Shown here: in pieces, positions 41,697 through 54,359 of the stretch
Layout of the letters: every line of letters begins with the position of its first letter
Numbering within the stretch: position 1 is the stretch's first letter
From: Letharia columbiana
Lineage: Eukaryota > Ascomycota > Lecanoromycetes > Lecanorales > Parmeliaceae
DNA length: 64,000 nucleotides
Direction of reading: 5' to 3'
Assembly: GCF_014066305.1 (NCBI RefSeq)
Contig: NW_023501044.1
Coordinates: 248,001-312,000, forward strand
Program-made: the position numbers and the translations under genes
Notes under the pieces: generated by a model
What the model saw: the letters and a program-made list of their open reading frames with translations, nothing else
What the model was told of the DNA's origin: nothing
Databases searched by the model: none

Positions 41697-44600
41697 TCAG
41701 TAAGCTACTCTTGTTCGCATATCCTGCAGATCCGTCAACGTTTGTGGGTCCGTGGATGTGGATAGGGTAGGACTCACAGATATCTTGCGCTCGATCTCTC
41801 GTACCGACCTGTCCAGCTCTCCAGCAATCATCTGCTTCTTGTCGCTGGGCAGCAACGCGTACCGCTCGCATAAGTCTCCATCGATCATTCCCTTGACCGG
41901 CGCATAATATCCCCGATAGATGAGATGATCTCGACCGGCCAGGGGTGCGTCTTCACTTCTCAAATGTTGCTCCAGTGTCTGGAAAAAGTCCACGTCTTCT
42001 CGGCTGACGAATGGCACAAAAATACCTAAAGTCCCTTGCAAGCCCGTCCAAACAAGGACATCCCGTCCTCCAGCCACCAGCTGCGTCTTTTGTATACTTG
42101 TAGGCACATCTTGCGCAAAAAAGTGACACATCAAGGAAATGCGATTGGGCGCGCCTTGAAGGTACTGCCTTTCGTGAATGAGATGAGCGCCCGAGCCATC
42201 CTCGTCAGCTTCTTCGGAGGCCTTTTGAGGGCAGCGTAGCAGCCAAATGTTTCCAAACTTATCGCCACCAGCAACGGTCTCATAGTCGACCATGGTACTG
42301 CATGTCGTCCATCTTGCAATCACGTCATCCACGAAGGCTATCAAGCGATTTTCTTGAAATTTGTAGACAACGTAAACAACACTCTCCTGCACGTCGCTGA
42401 CGATGATGCGGCTGCCTTGGGTTTGTAGACCAACGACAAGATTAGGCACCACTTGGGCTTGGCATTTTCGTAGCAGCTGTTTGAGACCTAGGTCGTATAT
42501 GCGAAGCTCATTGCCAACCCCGGCTAAAAGACGACCTTGAAAACCAAGCAGTGCTTGCGGTGGTTCCTCAATTTTGGTTTTGTGGATGAATTCTAGCTCT
42601 TTGCCATCTTCGAGGAAGCGGTAGACATAGATGAAGCCGGCAGTAAATGATCGCGGAGCTACCACTACGTCTTTTCCGGTACCAACTATAAGGAATGTTT
42701 CATCATCCTGACTCGAGAATGAAACAGCCGCTATACTGACAGCAACCTCGTTGTCTTCTAGATCGATCTGCTGAAGAACCGCTTTGGCGATTACGGGATC
42801 AATGATATGTATACACGACGCCCAATGGCCTTGAGCACGAGGATAGCCAAATTCGTCGGGTGGGAGCTCAGCGGCGTCACCATTAGTAAGGTTGGAATCA
42901 TTCAAAAGTCGTTGCTTAGTGGATGGGGAAAGGGTATTGTTATCGGCTTCAATGGTATAGAACAGAGGTTGGTCTGGATGGCGAACAAACTTTCGCGGGG
43001 TGTACGTAAGGGGAATCGACTGTTGGAGAAGATTATTGCCCAGCTTGTCGATGGAGAAGATTCTAGGTAGAGTTGCATTAGCCCCAACGGAGTAAAACCG
43101 CACGTTGTTCGTATAAGATGGGAGAGAGCCATAGTTCAGAAGGAACAATTGGAAGTATTAAAGGATTTTTCCTCATTGTCGCAATTGACATCGGAGGAAA
43201 CCGCTTATGCATCATCATATCTGGCAAATTTGAATGAAGGCACAACAATGACGAGGGGCTCACCTCAAGCTCTTCCCCTCGATTCCGACCATCCCCTCCG
43301 GACACTGCTCACTGCTGAAGTTCGAAGCGTATTCTAATCCAACGTAGTCTAAAGGCGTGAGCATGAAGCCTTTCGTCTGGGGATCAGAATATCCAAGCCA
43401 TGGCCGAGAGCTCAGTGCAAGAACAGATGCCTGCCCTTTGACAGACACTCGAAACAGCTTGGCAGGTTTAGGACCGAGGAAGCGCGTTCGCGTGTCTGAG
43501 AGCTCACCAGTGACTTCATCGAGGACTGTGCGAAGATAAACGCCGGAATAGAGACCTATATGCAAATAAAGCGTGGATCCACCGGATGTTGAATCTGCCA
43601 TTGCCATGACTGCAAGCGCGCTCGGCGCGGAAGTCAAGGCTTGAACAGACTTGTTCTCTAATGTAGAGTCCGGATCCAGACTCAATATTCGTACGGTGGA
43701 GTCATCGCAGCCGACAGCGAGGAACTGGCTTCGGACACGGCCTTCTGGAACTTCACCGAGACTCAAGCATGTTACAGTACCGCTCATCTCTCGCTTTTCG
43801 TCGTACTCTGCTAGAGATCCGTCTTGATCCATCTCGAAGTATACAATCTCCCCAGAACTCAAGGCCACCGCAACTTGTCGCTCATTTGTTGTTGCTGCAA
43901 CAATAGATCGATGTTGAGGTGCTGGCCATTCGTTGACTCGCCGATCTGCTCTGATATGCCTGATCCCTTTCGGGTGTACTTGAATCAAAGCATCTTCGCC
44001 AAGCTGTTGGACTGCGAGTGTTGGAGCAGATGAAAGAAATCCGGTGTCGGTGACTTCTTCTACTGTCTCACCAATGCTCAAGACCAAGGTCCCATTGTTG
44101 AAAGAGAGCACAATGTAAGCATCGTATTCGTCGCCGCGGGTGATCTTGGTAGTCCAGACAGCGGACGGAACATAGGGTAACTCCGAATCCACAATGTCGT
44201 TGACCTCCAAGCCATGTTTGAGCGTCCGAAAAGAACTTCGTGCCCCACTCCCACAAATAGAGTATATTTGAGGCGCGTCCTCTTCCGTAAGATTTGCAAC
44301 TTTGCAGTCCAGCTGAGGATTCATCGAATCAATGCTTTCTACCAGGTTGACATTTTCAGCTCCTCGCGGATGGAAGTAAATTGCTTCGTACTTTTCGGTC
44401 GGGTCCACGGGAAACAAGTCGCTATCGAACTCGGTCTCTTCATCGTCGTCCCCGAGCTTCTCAAACTGGTAAAAATGATGGTTGCCTGTTTCGCTTGCAA
44501 CGAAAAGAAACCCGCTTTTGAGGATGCAAAGGTTGGTGGCTATAGGAACAGTGTCGAAGTACTTGATCTTCAGCTTTTTCACTTCACCAGTTGGTTGGCC

Positions 44601-45732
44601 GGCTTCATCTTCTACCATTTCAAGCGTGACTTTGAACATATCTCCGTCCTCGCTCTGCAGCAGGAAGAAGAAAGCTCCTCGCATTTTGTGCATGACACCA
44701 GCGATAATGTACCTTTTGCGCTCAGGGTTTTCTGTGGCTCCTCTTCGCCTTGGAATGGCCACTCGAAATGGGTCTTGGTTGGAATGCCTGTAGGTGATGT
44801 TGTCCAGACCGCACACAAGGACTCCACTGGGACCATCTGCACCCCCAGGAACCTGGAATAACATGGTTGCTGTCCGATCCACAGGATCAGTCCATTTCCG
44901 GACGACATGATTAAGTCCTAGATCAAGCTCGTAGTAGACCAAGTGTTTCTCCAAGTCATCAAAAGCTTGACCTGTTGAATCTTGATCACATTCTGTGTAG
45001 TCGACTTCCAGAGCCGCGAAAACAGGGTTTTCGTATCCAACGTCAAGTCCAACAAGTGCGAACACCAATGTCTGTGCTTTATGGGCCTCGAGTGGAGAGG
45101 ATATCGTTAATTCAGCCTGTGCGTCTCGATTTAGAACGTAGACGAGTTTGTTTTTTTCGACCGACGCTATGAGGCATGCCCTACCCTTGGGGTCCACTGC
45201 AAGATACTGTCCTGGTATTACCCGCCGGATACCTGATTTGCCAAATGTCTCGAGGTGTAATCGATTGAAACGATTTTGGGAAGGGACGTATTCGATTATG
45301 GTGATACGTCCGGAGTCGGATCCTATGATGATATAATCTAGAGACACCAAGCTCAGCCTAATTCTCCGAGATATATTCCGCATCTAGAGGCAGCACAGCC
45401 GTCATGGCTGCTGGGTCCGGTCGAGCTGCCTCTCCGTACTTCAAGAATCACTAAATGAAGCTTCAAATGCCAACGGGAAGTTACATACCTTTGTTACTAC
45501 CCGCTAGTCTGAATGCTGCCAGTGTCCGTATGATGCCAAACAAGTCTTGAGATAGGATTGTTGTGATTTTGCCCTGGGCAGGGTCTGGCCGGTGGATGGT
45601 GAGTCGAGAGCCAGAGGCCGTCACTATCTGTTGCTCTTTGGTACCCGCAAACTGCCCGAGTATCGTCTGTGTTATGGAGGAAGGGGGCTGGATCGTAAGA
45701 GAATACATGAACATGCTCGACGTCGCTGCCAT
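41697..45732 (-). CDS. RSE1: Pre-mRNA splicing factor RSE1 (SF3b130)
   Basis: Four exons (45732-45489, 45337-43264, 43062-41778, 41723-41697; introns 151, 201 and 54 bp) encode 1209 residues, the normal size. Rse1 is the large WD/beta-propeller scaffold of the SF3b complex in U2 snRNP, which recognises the branch point. Diagnostic sequence includes the start [35 protein letters not shown] at the first junction, [22 protein letters not shown] at the second junction, and the end [22 protein letters not shown] across the 54-bp last intron. That last intron is open in frame, so retention adds 18 residues. The last exon codes only eight residues. Intron 1 holds a strong hairpin. It is divergent from MSS51. 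Confidence 0.96.
45386..45433 (-). repeat. Hairpin within RSE1 intron 1
   Basis: AGAGGCAGC (45386-45394) pairs perfectly with GCTGCCTCT (45425-45433). Inside, CAGCACAGCC and GGCTGCTG extend the stem with a bulge. Confidence 0.7.
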
Positions 45733-46013
45733 TTTCTCGGTGTTTCTCAGCCCGCAGGCTATCAGCCCAATTGTGAGATGACACCAACCTTGGGTTTACT
45801 CTGCACGGCGATGTCTGCTCACAGTCGAAGAGAAGAACGCAGATGGCTTTGAAGCAAGATCTAGCGAAGCGGAATTTTTGCGTACCGAAGGCCTCCATCC
45901 AAGTTGACTAGCGCGGATCTCGATTTTGGTAGGGCTGAATAGGGCTGACCTATTGATGACGCTGATAGGTTCAAGAAGATACACATTCTTACCTCTCAGC
46001 AGCAATAGTAGCG
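45733..46013. promoter_or_regulatory. Bidirectional promoter RSE1 / MSS51
   Basis: Only 281 bp separate the two divergent start codons, so both core promoters lie here. No motif is assigned. Confidence 0.6.
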
Positions 46014-47579
46014 ATGCAATCCGGATACACCTGCTCAAGGTGCTTGCATAGTCTAAAGAAATTCACTAATACCAGAACCAAAACTCAAGGATACAGCTCA
46101 ATTCTTCAGCGCAGATGGGGATCTTTAAGTACGAGACCGAGCATACAAAATGCAACAATTCCCAGTTCTCCAATTCACCGGCGTGCTGTCACCTCTCAAA
46201 ATTATCAAGGACAAACCTCAGTAGATGAGCCGCCGGAAATAGCTACACCTCCTGGACGGGCAAAACTGCCTTCAGCCACCACTCTCTCCGGCAATGTCCT
46301 CCTCGAACCCGACAACCTCTTTCACCACTTCTCGGACTCGCCATCACCAGACATACGGCGAAGAGCTGCTTTCATGAAGACTCACGCCTATTGTTCTCAT
46401 CCCTCCCATCACCAGACTCGAATGCCGCTGTCTCCCCACGACCCAGAAGCAAGAAAAGGAGCACAGTCAACGCAACCCCCAGCTTTCGTCCGCTTCGAAT
46501 GTCCTGATTGTGGAACACCAGTGTCATGTTCAGAAGAACATTGGGCTGATGATTATGAGTCCCATACGGAGATATGTGACGTCCTTCGAGAGATCAACGA
46601 GGATGACCACGATCTGCGCTCCGGACGTTTCTTCCCTGAATTTGAGTACCCGGGCCCACAGATGGAGGAGGCATTGGTCAATATGACCAATTGGGATACG
46701 TACCTATACACGCGTGAATACAGGGCTATCAACGAAGAAAGACCCTTACGTCAAGTAACCAAGCTCCTCACCTACCCAGTCACTATTGGCAGCATACTCT
46801 CCGAACTCAGCCCGTACAATATCCGCCGAAACGGCCGTATCACAACCGAAGGACTGAAGTCTCTCAGCGCTCTCCGCTACACCCTACACCCTCCCCGCAC
46901 CGGCGCCGACGGCACTATAAAAGGTCTCCGTCTCAATCCCCCTCCCGTTCGTATCTTTATTCTCGGAGCCCGCGCCGAATCCTCTCTTCCTCGCGAGGTG
47001 TGGCAACAATTATCTTTCATCTTTCCCCGCGTTGCTTTCCATCTAATCTTCATCGGCCCAGAATCGATGACAAATCGAGACGCTGAATTTCCACTCCCGG
47101 AGCGAACGCCCGGGAACCCATTCGGTGCCGTGGTCGAAGATCGCATAAGTCATGAGATGAAAATCAGTACCTTTGTCGAATACTACCATACACTGCACCA
47201 AGCCGGGCTATTCCACCCTTACGACCCCTACTTTGACTGCTTCGTTCTTTTTCACCCTGGTTTGGGCCATCCGGCCAGTTCGCACGAGTGGGCAGATACG
47301 CTCCCCCAATTATTGGAAACCAAAGTCCCTATCATCTCCACCGGTTACACAGAGTGGGACATGGAACGAGACCGAAAATGGGTAGAAGACAAGGTGGGTG
47401 GAGAGATGGACATATTGATGGAGCCCGGAGAGAATAAATTTCGGAGCTTGAGGTGGGATTTAAACGAGTTTGACCCAACGGATGTAAGTTGTGGAAATTG
47501 GGGTGTTTGGGCTTTCAGGGGGAAGAGGTATGCTCCTTTCATTCCCCTCTCGAGATTGAACATCATGCTGAACAAGTAA
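46014..47579 (+). CDS. MSS51: Mitochondrial translational activator Mss51-like
   Basis: A single exon encodes 521 residues. In yeast Mss51 activates COX1 mRNA translation and couples it to cytochrome oxidase assembly at the inner membrane. The N-terminus (Arg/Ser/Thr-rich, no acidic residues for about 70 residues) fits a matrix targeting sequence. The Mss51 zinc-binding region is at about 120-190: MKTHAYCSHPSH, then RFECPDCGTPVSCSEEHW and YESHTEIC. The C-terminal domain follows: TNWDTYLYTREY, LTYPVTIGSIL, RIFILGARAESSLP, FIGPESM, FDCFVLFHPGLGH, and PIISTGYTEWDMERD. Identification rests on this layout and length. It is divergent from RSE1. Confidence 0.88.
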   Translation: MQSGYTCSRCLHSLKKFTNTRTKTQGYSSILQRRWGSLSTRPSIQNATIPSSPIHRRAVTSQNYQGQTSVDEPPEIATPPGRAKLPSATTLSGNVLLEPDNLFHHFSDSPSPDIRRRAAFMKTHAYCSHPSHHQTRMPLSPHDPEARKGAQSTQPPAFVRFECPDCGTPVSCSEEHWADDYESHTEICDVLREINEDDHDLRSGRFFPEFEYPGPQMEEALVNMTNWDTYLYTREYRAINEERPLRQVTKLLTYPVTIGSILSELSPYNIRRNGRITTEGLKSLSALRYTLHPPRTGADGTIKGLRLNPPPVRIFILGARAESSLPREVWQQLSFIFPRVAFHLIFIGPESMTNRDAEFPLPERTPGNPFGAVVEDRISHEMKISTFVEYYHTLHQAGLFHPYDPYFDCFVLFHPGLGHPASSHEWADTLPQLLETKVPIISTGYTEWDMERDRKWVEDKVGGEMDILMEPGENKFRSLRWDLNEFDPTDVSCGNWGVWAFRGKRYAPFIPLSRLNIMLNK

Positions 47580-48357
47580 TGCAGGTATGAAACTACGATG
47601 AAGGATTAGAGTTGTACATAGCATTGCGAGGGAGCATAATTTCTATTTAGTCAGAAGCAAGCTTTTGCACAGCCTAAGACCGCTCTTGTATAACCGATAT
47701 TTTGACTACGAGAGGCCGCATACCCTACGCGCTGTCCATACCAGGCTCTACACACCTCAGTCATGCACAAGGACATGGTCATGGTGCTGGAACACGACAG
47801 CGATAATGGCTGCTTACCCTCATCCTCTCCGGTCAACAAGAGTCTCTGCCTAAGTAGTTGCACAAGAACATGCCCGCCGTTCCTAGCAGTGACCACTGAC
47901 TCATTTCCTACATATATTCTGGCTTTCTACGAAAATTTTCGAGATTGCAGTTGTGATTTCGCTATCTATTGGAGGATCACAATACCTGAGCTGGCAAGAC
48001 CAGTGAGCTTGCGAAAGCTGTGGGGTTGAGCACAGGACTGCAAATAGTAAGTATCAAAGCTACTGGCAGCGAACCAAAAGAAGCAATCAGGACGCGGAAT
48101 GAGAGGACTTTTGGAGAGCAGCTAGTTTGGCTCCCTGTACGATGTTAAGTATGGATTCCTTTGAATGTTCTGTTCTATCTATTTTCGATGAACCTCCATC
48201 TTTCGAGCCGCAAAGAGTATCATACACTCATCTTAGCCAGCTCATGAACCTATCATACGGCGTTTTCCCAGTACGCCATCACCAGCTCTGTTTACATCCA
48301 ACAGGGCATGTGATCCAATACAGGCACACAGCTGATTTCTTGGCCTCATTCCTTTCT
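47580..48357. other. Convergent intergenic region
   Basis: The 3' flanks of MSS51 and PAN3. Nothing else recognised. Confidence 0.5.
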
Positions 48358-51300
48358 CTATCCTGTCGATCGCCTTACTAGCTCCTGCCATGTGCCCTCT
48401 AGAGCCCCTTTCAACTCCTTGTACGAAACCACGATCACGGACTGCTCATCCCTTGATGTCAAAGCAATCCGCTCCTCAATGCCTGCATCTAGCTTGTTCA
48501 GGCAAGACAGGATGTGACCTAGATCCACTACAGGATTTGCTTGGGCATCGACCTGATGAAAGACGTAGTCGCGGAACAGGCCCAGCACTGCGCGAGACCC
48601 TTGTGTGGTATATGTCCGATCATTTTCATACTCAGGTCGCTCATTCAAGCAGCTGAGTTTCGTCATTAGGCGCACAAGGCGAGAATTCTCGATCTCCTTG
48701 TTAAGGGAGAAGTATAGGTGATCATTAGAATGAAGCGACTTGTCGAAAGTATCGATAGCATTAGAGCTGATCAACTTGATCAGAACGTCGATCCCCTCAT
48801 GATTTTCCGGTCTGTCATGGTCCAGAAGCCATTCAACAACGATTTTGAGCTGAGGGCTAGTTTTGGAGTAATTCTGTGCAAAGACATCGGGCGCTCGTGC
48901 CCTAGAGGAAGAATTGGACATGTTATTTGTACCCACCGCTAGGATGAAGTTGCCAAATTTGTGAAAATCCAGTCGCTGTAGGTCAGCAATATCGTGTATT
49001 TCACTAACCAGCAAGTCCTCCAATGCACAGCCGTTGAGGCGAATGCGGTTTTCGTCGGTCACAATCACTTTACTTGGTTCGATGACTCGAACAGCCAGTT
49101 GTGCAGAGTGAACAGCTTTGAGAGCGTTGGTAATCTGGACGATGTAGCTCCACAGAGTTTGTTCGGAGATGAGAGGAGGAGCATTGCGGTTAGGGCGGCT
49201 AGGAGTCTGGTTGAAGTGCTTTTCAGCAACCGTTTTTGAATCAGGATGATAGTCCGAAACAATGACTAGGGAGCTACTGTCAAAGTTTGTGGTTGTGAAG
49301 GCAAAATGGAGCGATACGACGTTGCTATTTCTAACAGCTGCCCACTTTTGGCGGACCGCGAAGATGGCGTTCTCATTGAGGTTCGTGGCTCGAAAATCTA
49401 GGTTGTATAGGTATCAGCGGCCAAACATTTGTCCTGCTCAGTGGCCAGGTACCGACCATGTATGCGCCTTAGGCAGTAAGTTCTGCCGTCCTTAGCAGAT
49501 ACGGCTTTATAGATGGTGCTAGAGTATCCACGCAATGTCTGACTTTGTTGTTGATTGACGCTTGTCAACGGCGTAAGGGTGTGGTAGTGTTCAACGGTGG
49601 GCGTGTTCGAAACTGAAATATCTAGATAAGCTATCTTCCACACTACAATAGATACGAAGTCCGGTATCAAAGAGCCTACCAGCAAAAACCCTCAAAGTCG
49701 CTTCAGTCCTGGCGTGAAGCTTCAGCCTTAGATCTTCTGGGATGAACAGTTCTTTCGCAGTTCTCTGATTGGGTTTCGAGGGTTCTCGATGAGGTTCCAA
49801 GGGAGTGTAGAGATTTTGGTTGAGCTAAGTCTTTGTGAGCCCTGCATAGTCTATGCGAAGCGGGCAGAAAAATACCTGGTGTGAGGGGTCTGTATGATTG
49901 GAATAGTATCTTGGACCATAGCCATTTGTATCTTGGGTATACATGTTTCCGTTCTGGTGAAGATCGGCGGCATTTGGAACAGCATTTGCAACTTGAGAAG
50001 GGGGGTAAGAGTCGAAGTGATTGGATTGGGAGTATTCAGCGTTTTGTTCGCCCTGTCCATAAACCTGAGCATTGTAATGAATCATATTGTTGTTACAAGA
50101 ATGGATTGAAGAAGGAAAAGGAGGTATGTTTGGGCCGAGAGAATGGCAAGATTGGGTTGGCATTTGGGACGTCATTAGTACTGGGATATCGAAATACTGT
50201 CCTTGCCCTCCCGGAGTGTGCTGTTGTGGCTCCGGGTAATGAGGGTCGCTAAACGATTGGGATCCTCCTCCCGAATCTTGGAAGGCACTTGATTCAACTG
50301 GGACGGATGGCGTTCCTGAACTAGTTTGTCTGGGAGGCCAGAGGCTTCGTTGCCCGAACCGCGTGTTCGGCATGACTGATACATAGCCAGTGTTGGGATG
50401 CCCATTTCCAAAGCTGACTGACTTTCCATCGCCATTGCCATAAGACCTCGTCGGTGTAGTGGGTGACCTTGAGGGCAGCCTAGGGTGGAATGCTGCAGCC
50501 TCTGCGCTGAGTGACTTCGGATGCCGAATCCTGGGATTCCTTGTGGGAGTGATGGGTGTAACGGACTGAGGCTCGGGGAAGTGTGGGGTAGCCTTAGCGC
50601 TGGACGATTCGTCGTGTTTGGGTACTTGAGATGGCTTTGGCGGTGTAAACGGTTGCTTTTGGAGAGACAGTCCTGAGCCCCAGCCTCGACTAGAGTAAAC
50701 GCTGGTACTAAGCGCTGGGTCCGTGAGTATGGCATGCTTGGTTTCTCCATCCTCAATCTCCACATGGGACATGACTGTACTGCCTGAACGTCCCGCGTGC
50801 AATGACATAGCGTCAGCGCCCTTTGATGCATCATATTCCTTGCCGCCACAAGACTTTGTGGGAGACTTCGATCCCCTTGCCGAAATGATACTGGGAAGCG
50901 TCTGGGCTTTAAGTTCTGACGGTTGGTCACTCGCTCCAACGTCAGGAGCCGCAGTCCCCATGAACTTCCCTGGCGAAGGACGGAGTGGCTCATGTTTGTA
51001 TTCGGGAATCTCGTCAAACACGGCGACGGGAGAATCTGGCACTGGTCGAGCTAGATGATCCACTCCAGATGGGGGCGCAGAAATGGCGTCGGACTCCACG
51101 AAAGACTGAACTCCAGAGCGATGTAACTGATCTCTCGAGTGGGTCGGTGCGAACCCGGCGGTATCTCTGGCCGTAGGAGGATTGCTAGGCTCTTTTATGA
51201 GAGCGGTCGAATTGCTATTTTTTTTACTGCCATTTGAACGGGTCTGGAGCGCTCTCCAGTTTGCGACTCCCTGACTCCAGAAACCGAGAGCAAGGTCAGA

Positions 51301-52294
51301 GGGTGGCCCGCGTTTTTGATCGTTGCCTGAGAGCCTTGGGAAACCATCTGGGGAGCGACGCTGACTTGGTGAATGCAAGAAGGGATCATACTCGGATCTA
51401 CGAACGTCTCCAGAAGAGCTGTTCTTGTTGCCGCTTCTGCGCTTAGTACCATTGTGAAGGTTTCGAATCCTATCGCTCTCGTTGATGCCTCTGTCTGGGT
51501 TTCCATCCATGGCCGTGGCGGTATGGGAGTGATTGAAGAGAAAGGAACATGAAAAAGAGGACCCAAATAATCATTGCTTACCGAGTTGTATGCTTGAGGA
51601 AGGAACTCCTGGGCGTCCGGCGCTATCCAATCAGGCGCATTAGGATTATACTGTTTCAATGATGCAGTCGTAGAGGAGACAGATGAGGAAGCAACGCTGG
51701 GAGCTACAACTGCTCAGCATGGATGTCTTTGCTAGGACATGAGTACGATGTTACCTGGGGTAAGGGTTCTGGGTTTGAAAGGTGCAGCATTGGCTGCTTT
51801 GGGGGAAAGACCTAGGGTCTTTGGTGTAGCATGGTTGCCATTCACAGCAAGTGACGAAGGTGTAAAGCTCGGTGAAGCAATATTAAAGCGCTTCTTGATG
51901 CTATACAAAAGCTAGTGAGTGATTCCATGAAAGACAGGAAGTCGCGGGCATGCACCTTTCCACTTGACTGTTAGGCTGTGATTTGACTGGATCATGATTG
52001 AAAGCACATCCTTAACGCTGCGTCAGTCGTGTATTTCTAATAAACCTGATCCAGGGAAGCGGCCACCTTTATCCTCATAGCGGCAGTGGCCATATATCGT
52101 CACATTCCTACAGAGCGTGTCTTTTGCATTCTCTTTTTCTCAGCATCTGAATTAGCCAAGGTCTTCCGCCTAGTCTCGTACTGCAGCTTGCATTTCGAGT
52201 AGAGTAGGTTCCAACTCTTACCACGCCCCTTGGGTCTGGGAGATGACTCAGGCCGCCGCGCATCCTCCACCGTGCCCTTTGTCAACGTTGCCAT
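48358..52294 (-). CDS. PAN3: PAN2-PAN3 deadenylase subunit PAN3, with long insert
   Basis: Nine exons (52294-52222, 52132-52067, 52010-51956, 51900-51755, 51703-51582, about 51477-49876, 49824-49680, 49612-49457, 49397-48358) give about 1134 residues, against about 620-680 usually. PAN3 bridges the PAN2 nuclease to poly(A)-binding protein for mRNA tail shortening. N-terminal C3H1 finger: DTLCRNVTIYGHCRYEDKGC / AFNHD. PAM2-like PABP-binding motif: PDAQEFLPQAY. Pseudokinase part: KELFIPEDLRLKLHARTEAT, STIYKAVSAKDGRTYCLRRI. C-terminal knob: LSCLNKLDAGIEERI, RDEQSVIVVSYKELK. Exon 6 adds about 490 Ser/Pro/Gly-rich residues; it must be coding at its 3' end, where it splices to LNQNLYTPLEPHREP. Its 5' acceptor is uncertain (51478 gives frame), as is the exon 5 start (51703 or 51709). 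Confidence 0.88.
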
Positions 52295-52771
52295 TCTGCC
52301 GTATGCGTGCTCTACTGTTCAGGCATTCTGAGTGAGGACGTATAAAAGCACTGTCAACCCGGTCAGTAACAAGTAATAGTATCTCAGAAAAGTCATGTAC
52401 CTCATCCCAGTGGATCTGTGAGACCTGGCTCCAAGCTGATTATATGATTGGTAAGATTGCGCAGTTGATAGGAAGCAAATGAAAAATGATGGGCGAAGAG
52501 GACATAGACAGATATGAAAAGCTCGAAGCCCAGCTTCAACAGGGGGGTAAAGAGCTATTACAATGAGCAAATGTCAAGGACAAAGCGTGGGGAATTGGAA
52601 AATGAATCTGGAGCTGAATGTCCCGCATCGGTGCACGGACCAAACCAAGCAATCCTCTTGCCCAGCTTCCTCGCATCACTCAACACCAACACCAACTGGT
52701 GCCAACATCAGCACCATATCCACCTACCTTCTGTCTTTCAACATAGCAACTTAATGTCATTGTACGCTACC
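52295..52771. promoter_or_regulatory. Divergent intergenic region PAN3 / UBX gene
   Basis: 477 bp between divergent start codons. An in-frame ATG at 52754 (adding six residues) could also start the UBX protein. Confidence 0.5.
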
Positions 52772-54359
52772 ATGTCCAATCAAGATTTCGATCCCATGCA
52801 GCTCAATGAGAGCCAGCAGCTTGCCTTAGGAACTTACACATCCGTCACGAACCAGGAACCTTCTGCTGCTGTCCCCCTCCTGCGAAGATCCGAGTGGAAC
52901 GTTCAGGTACGTCATACTCTATATCGTGCGACAGACAGCTGTAAAGGGCTAAGGCTGATGAGTTGATCAGATCGCTATCGCCAAATTCTTCGATGGCGAA
53001 GCCCCAGACCCAGTCGCCGAAGCTCGCGCTTCTTTGCCATCCTCCACTCCTCCACCGCAGTCCATAAGGCGCGAAACCTTGCTGAATGGCTCCTCGTCTT
53101 TCCCAAGGTCTCCGGTGTCTCCGCCTCGAGAGCCTGCACCACGGATAGTACCCCAACCTGAAAGTCAGAAGAATTACCGACCTCCACTACTGCTCTCCAT
53201 TCTCTTCACCCCATTCAATTTTATCTTTCGGTTACTCACCGGATCACTATCATTATTCCGATACTTATTTCCATTCCTTCCACGACTTCTCCCAGCTATA
53301 TCCGGCGGAAGTACTCCAGCGAGGTCCCGGACTGGTCGAAGACCACTGAACCCTAGGGATACAGCAGCCCGATTTGCAAGAGAGTTCGAAGAGGAATACG
53401 GTGCTCATGAATTGCCGTTCCATGAGGGTGGATACGCTCAAGCATACGACTTGGCAAAGAAAGATTTAAGATTTCTGATGGTTATGCTCTTTTCTCCAGA
53501 ACATGACGACACCTCGACATTTGTGCGGGAAACGCTGCTATCGCAAGATGTGGTTGATTACGTAAAGGATCCTCAGAATAAGATCATACTGTGGGCAGGG
53601 AATGTCCAGGACTCCGAGGCTTATCAAGTATCAAATGCTCTCAATTGTAGCAAGTTCCCCTTCGCAGCATTAATTGTACATACCCCCCAGGATTCATCAA
53701 CATCAATGTCAACTATCGCTCGAGTCACAGGTCTCCAGCCAGCGTCCGCATTTGTTGCTAAGTTGCGAACAGCCATCGCTCAACATTCTGCTACTTTAGA
53801 CCGAGTGCGAGCCGCAAGGAATGAGCAGCAAGCTACACGAAACATACGGGAAGAGCAGAACAGCGCATACGAGCGATCTTTAGCCCAAGACCGAGAACGT
53901 GCAAGGCAGAGACGTGAAGCTGAAGCGGCACAGACTAGGGCTGAGCAGGAAGCAAGAGCAAAGGCGGATGCGGAAGAACGAGAAGTTCAAAAAGCAGAGC
54001 AATGGAAGCAATGGAGGGCGCAATCAATATTAGCAGAACCAGGTCCGGGTGTCGAGGATGCCACCCGAGTCAGCATACGGCTAACGTCTGGTGAGCGGGT
54101 CATTCGCAAATTTACCAAGAACGCGGAGATGGAAGAGCTTTACGCATTCGTTGAATGCTACGATGTCCTCAGGGCGCAAGAAGACCTCTCCGCGGCCATG
54201 AAACCTACAGGGTACAAGCACAGTTACAAATTCCGTCTCGTGTCCCCGATGCCTAGAACTGTGTACGATGTCGAGGGTGGTGGCACGGTGGCGGGCAAAT
54301 TGGAAAGAAGTGGTAACCTGATTGTGGAGCCAATCAACGATGAAGACGATGAGGCATGA
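52772..54359 (+). CDS. UAS/UBX-domain protein (FAF2/Ubx2-like)
   Basis: Two exons (52772-52906, 52971-54359; 64-bp intron) encode 507 residues. Proteins of this design sit as a membrane hairpin in the ER or on lipid droplets and recruit the Cdc48/p97 ATPase for ER-associated degradation. Domains in order: an N-terminal UBA-like helix (FDPMQLNESQQLALGTYTSV); a hydrophobic hairpin at about 116-156 (LLLSILFTPFNFIFRLL); a thioredoxin-like UAS domain at about 175-320 (KKDLRFLMVMLFSPEHDD, NKIILWAGNV); a long Arg/Glu/Ala coiled coil at about 325-395; and a C-terminal UBX domain at about 410-500 (RVSIRLTSGERVIRKF, YKFRLVSPMPRTVYD). The junction VQ/IAIAKFFDGE keeps frame. Divergent from PAN3. Confidence 0.92.

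Noticed and set aside
49825..51510. Separate gene starting MDGNPDRG within PAN3
   Set aside because: The same exon splices in frame through 49876 to PAN3-specific sequence, so it is part of PAN3 and not an independent gene.
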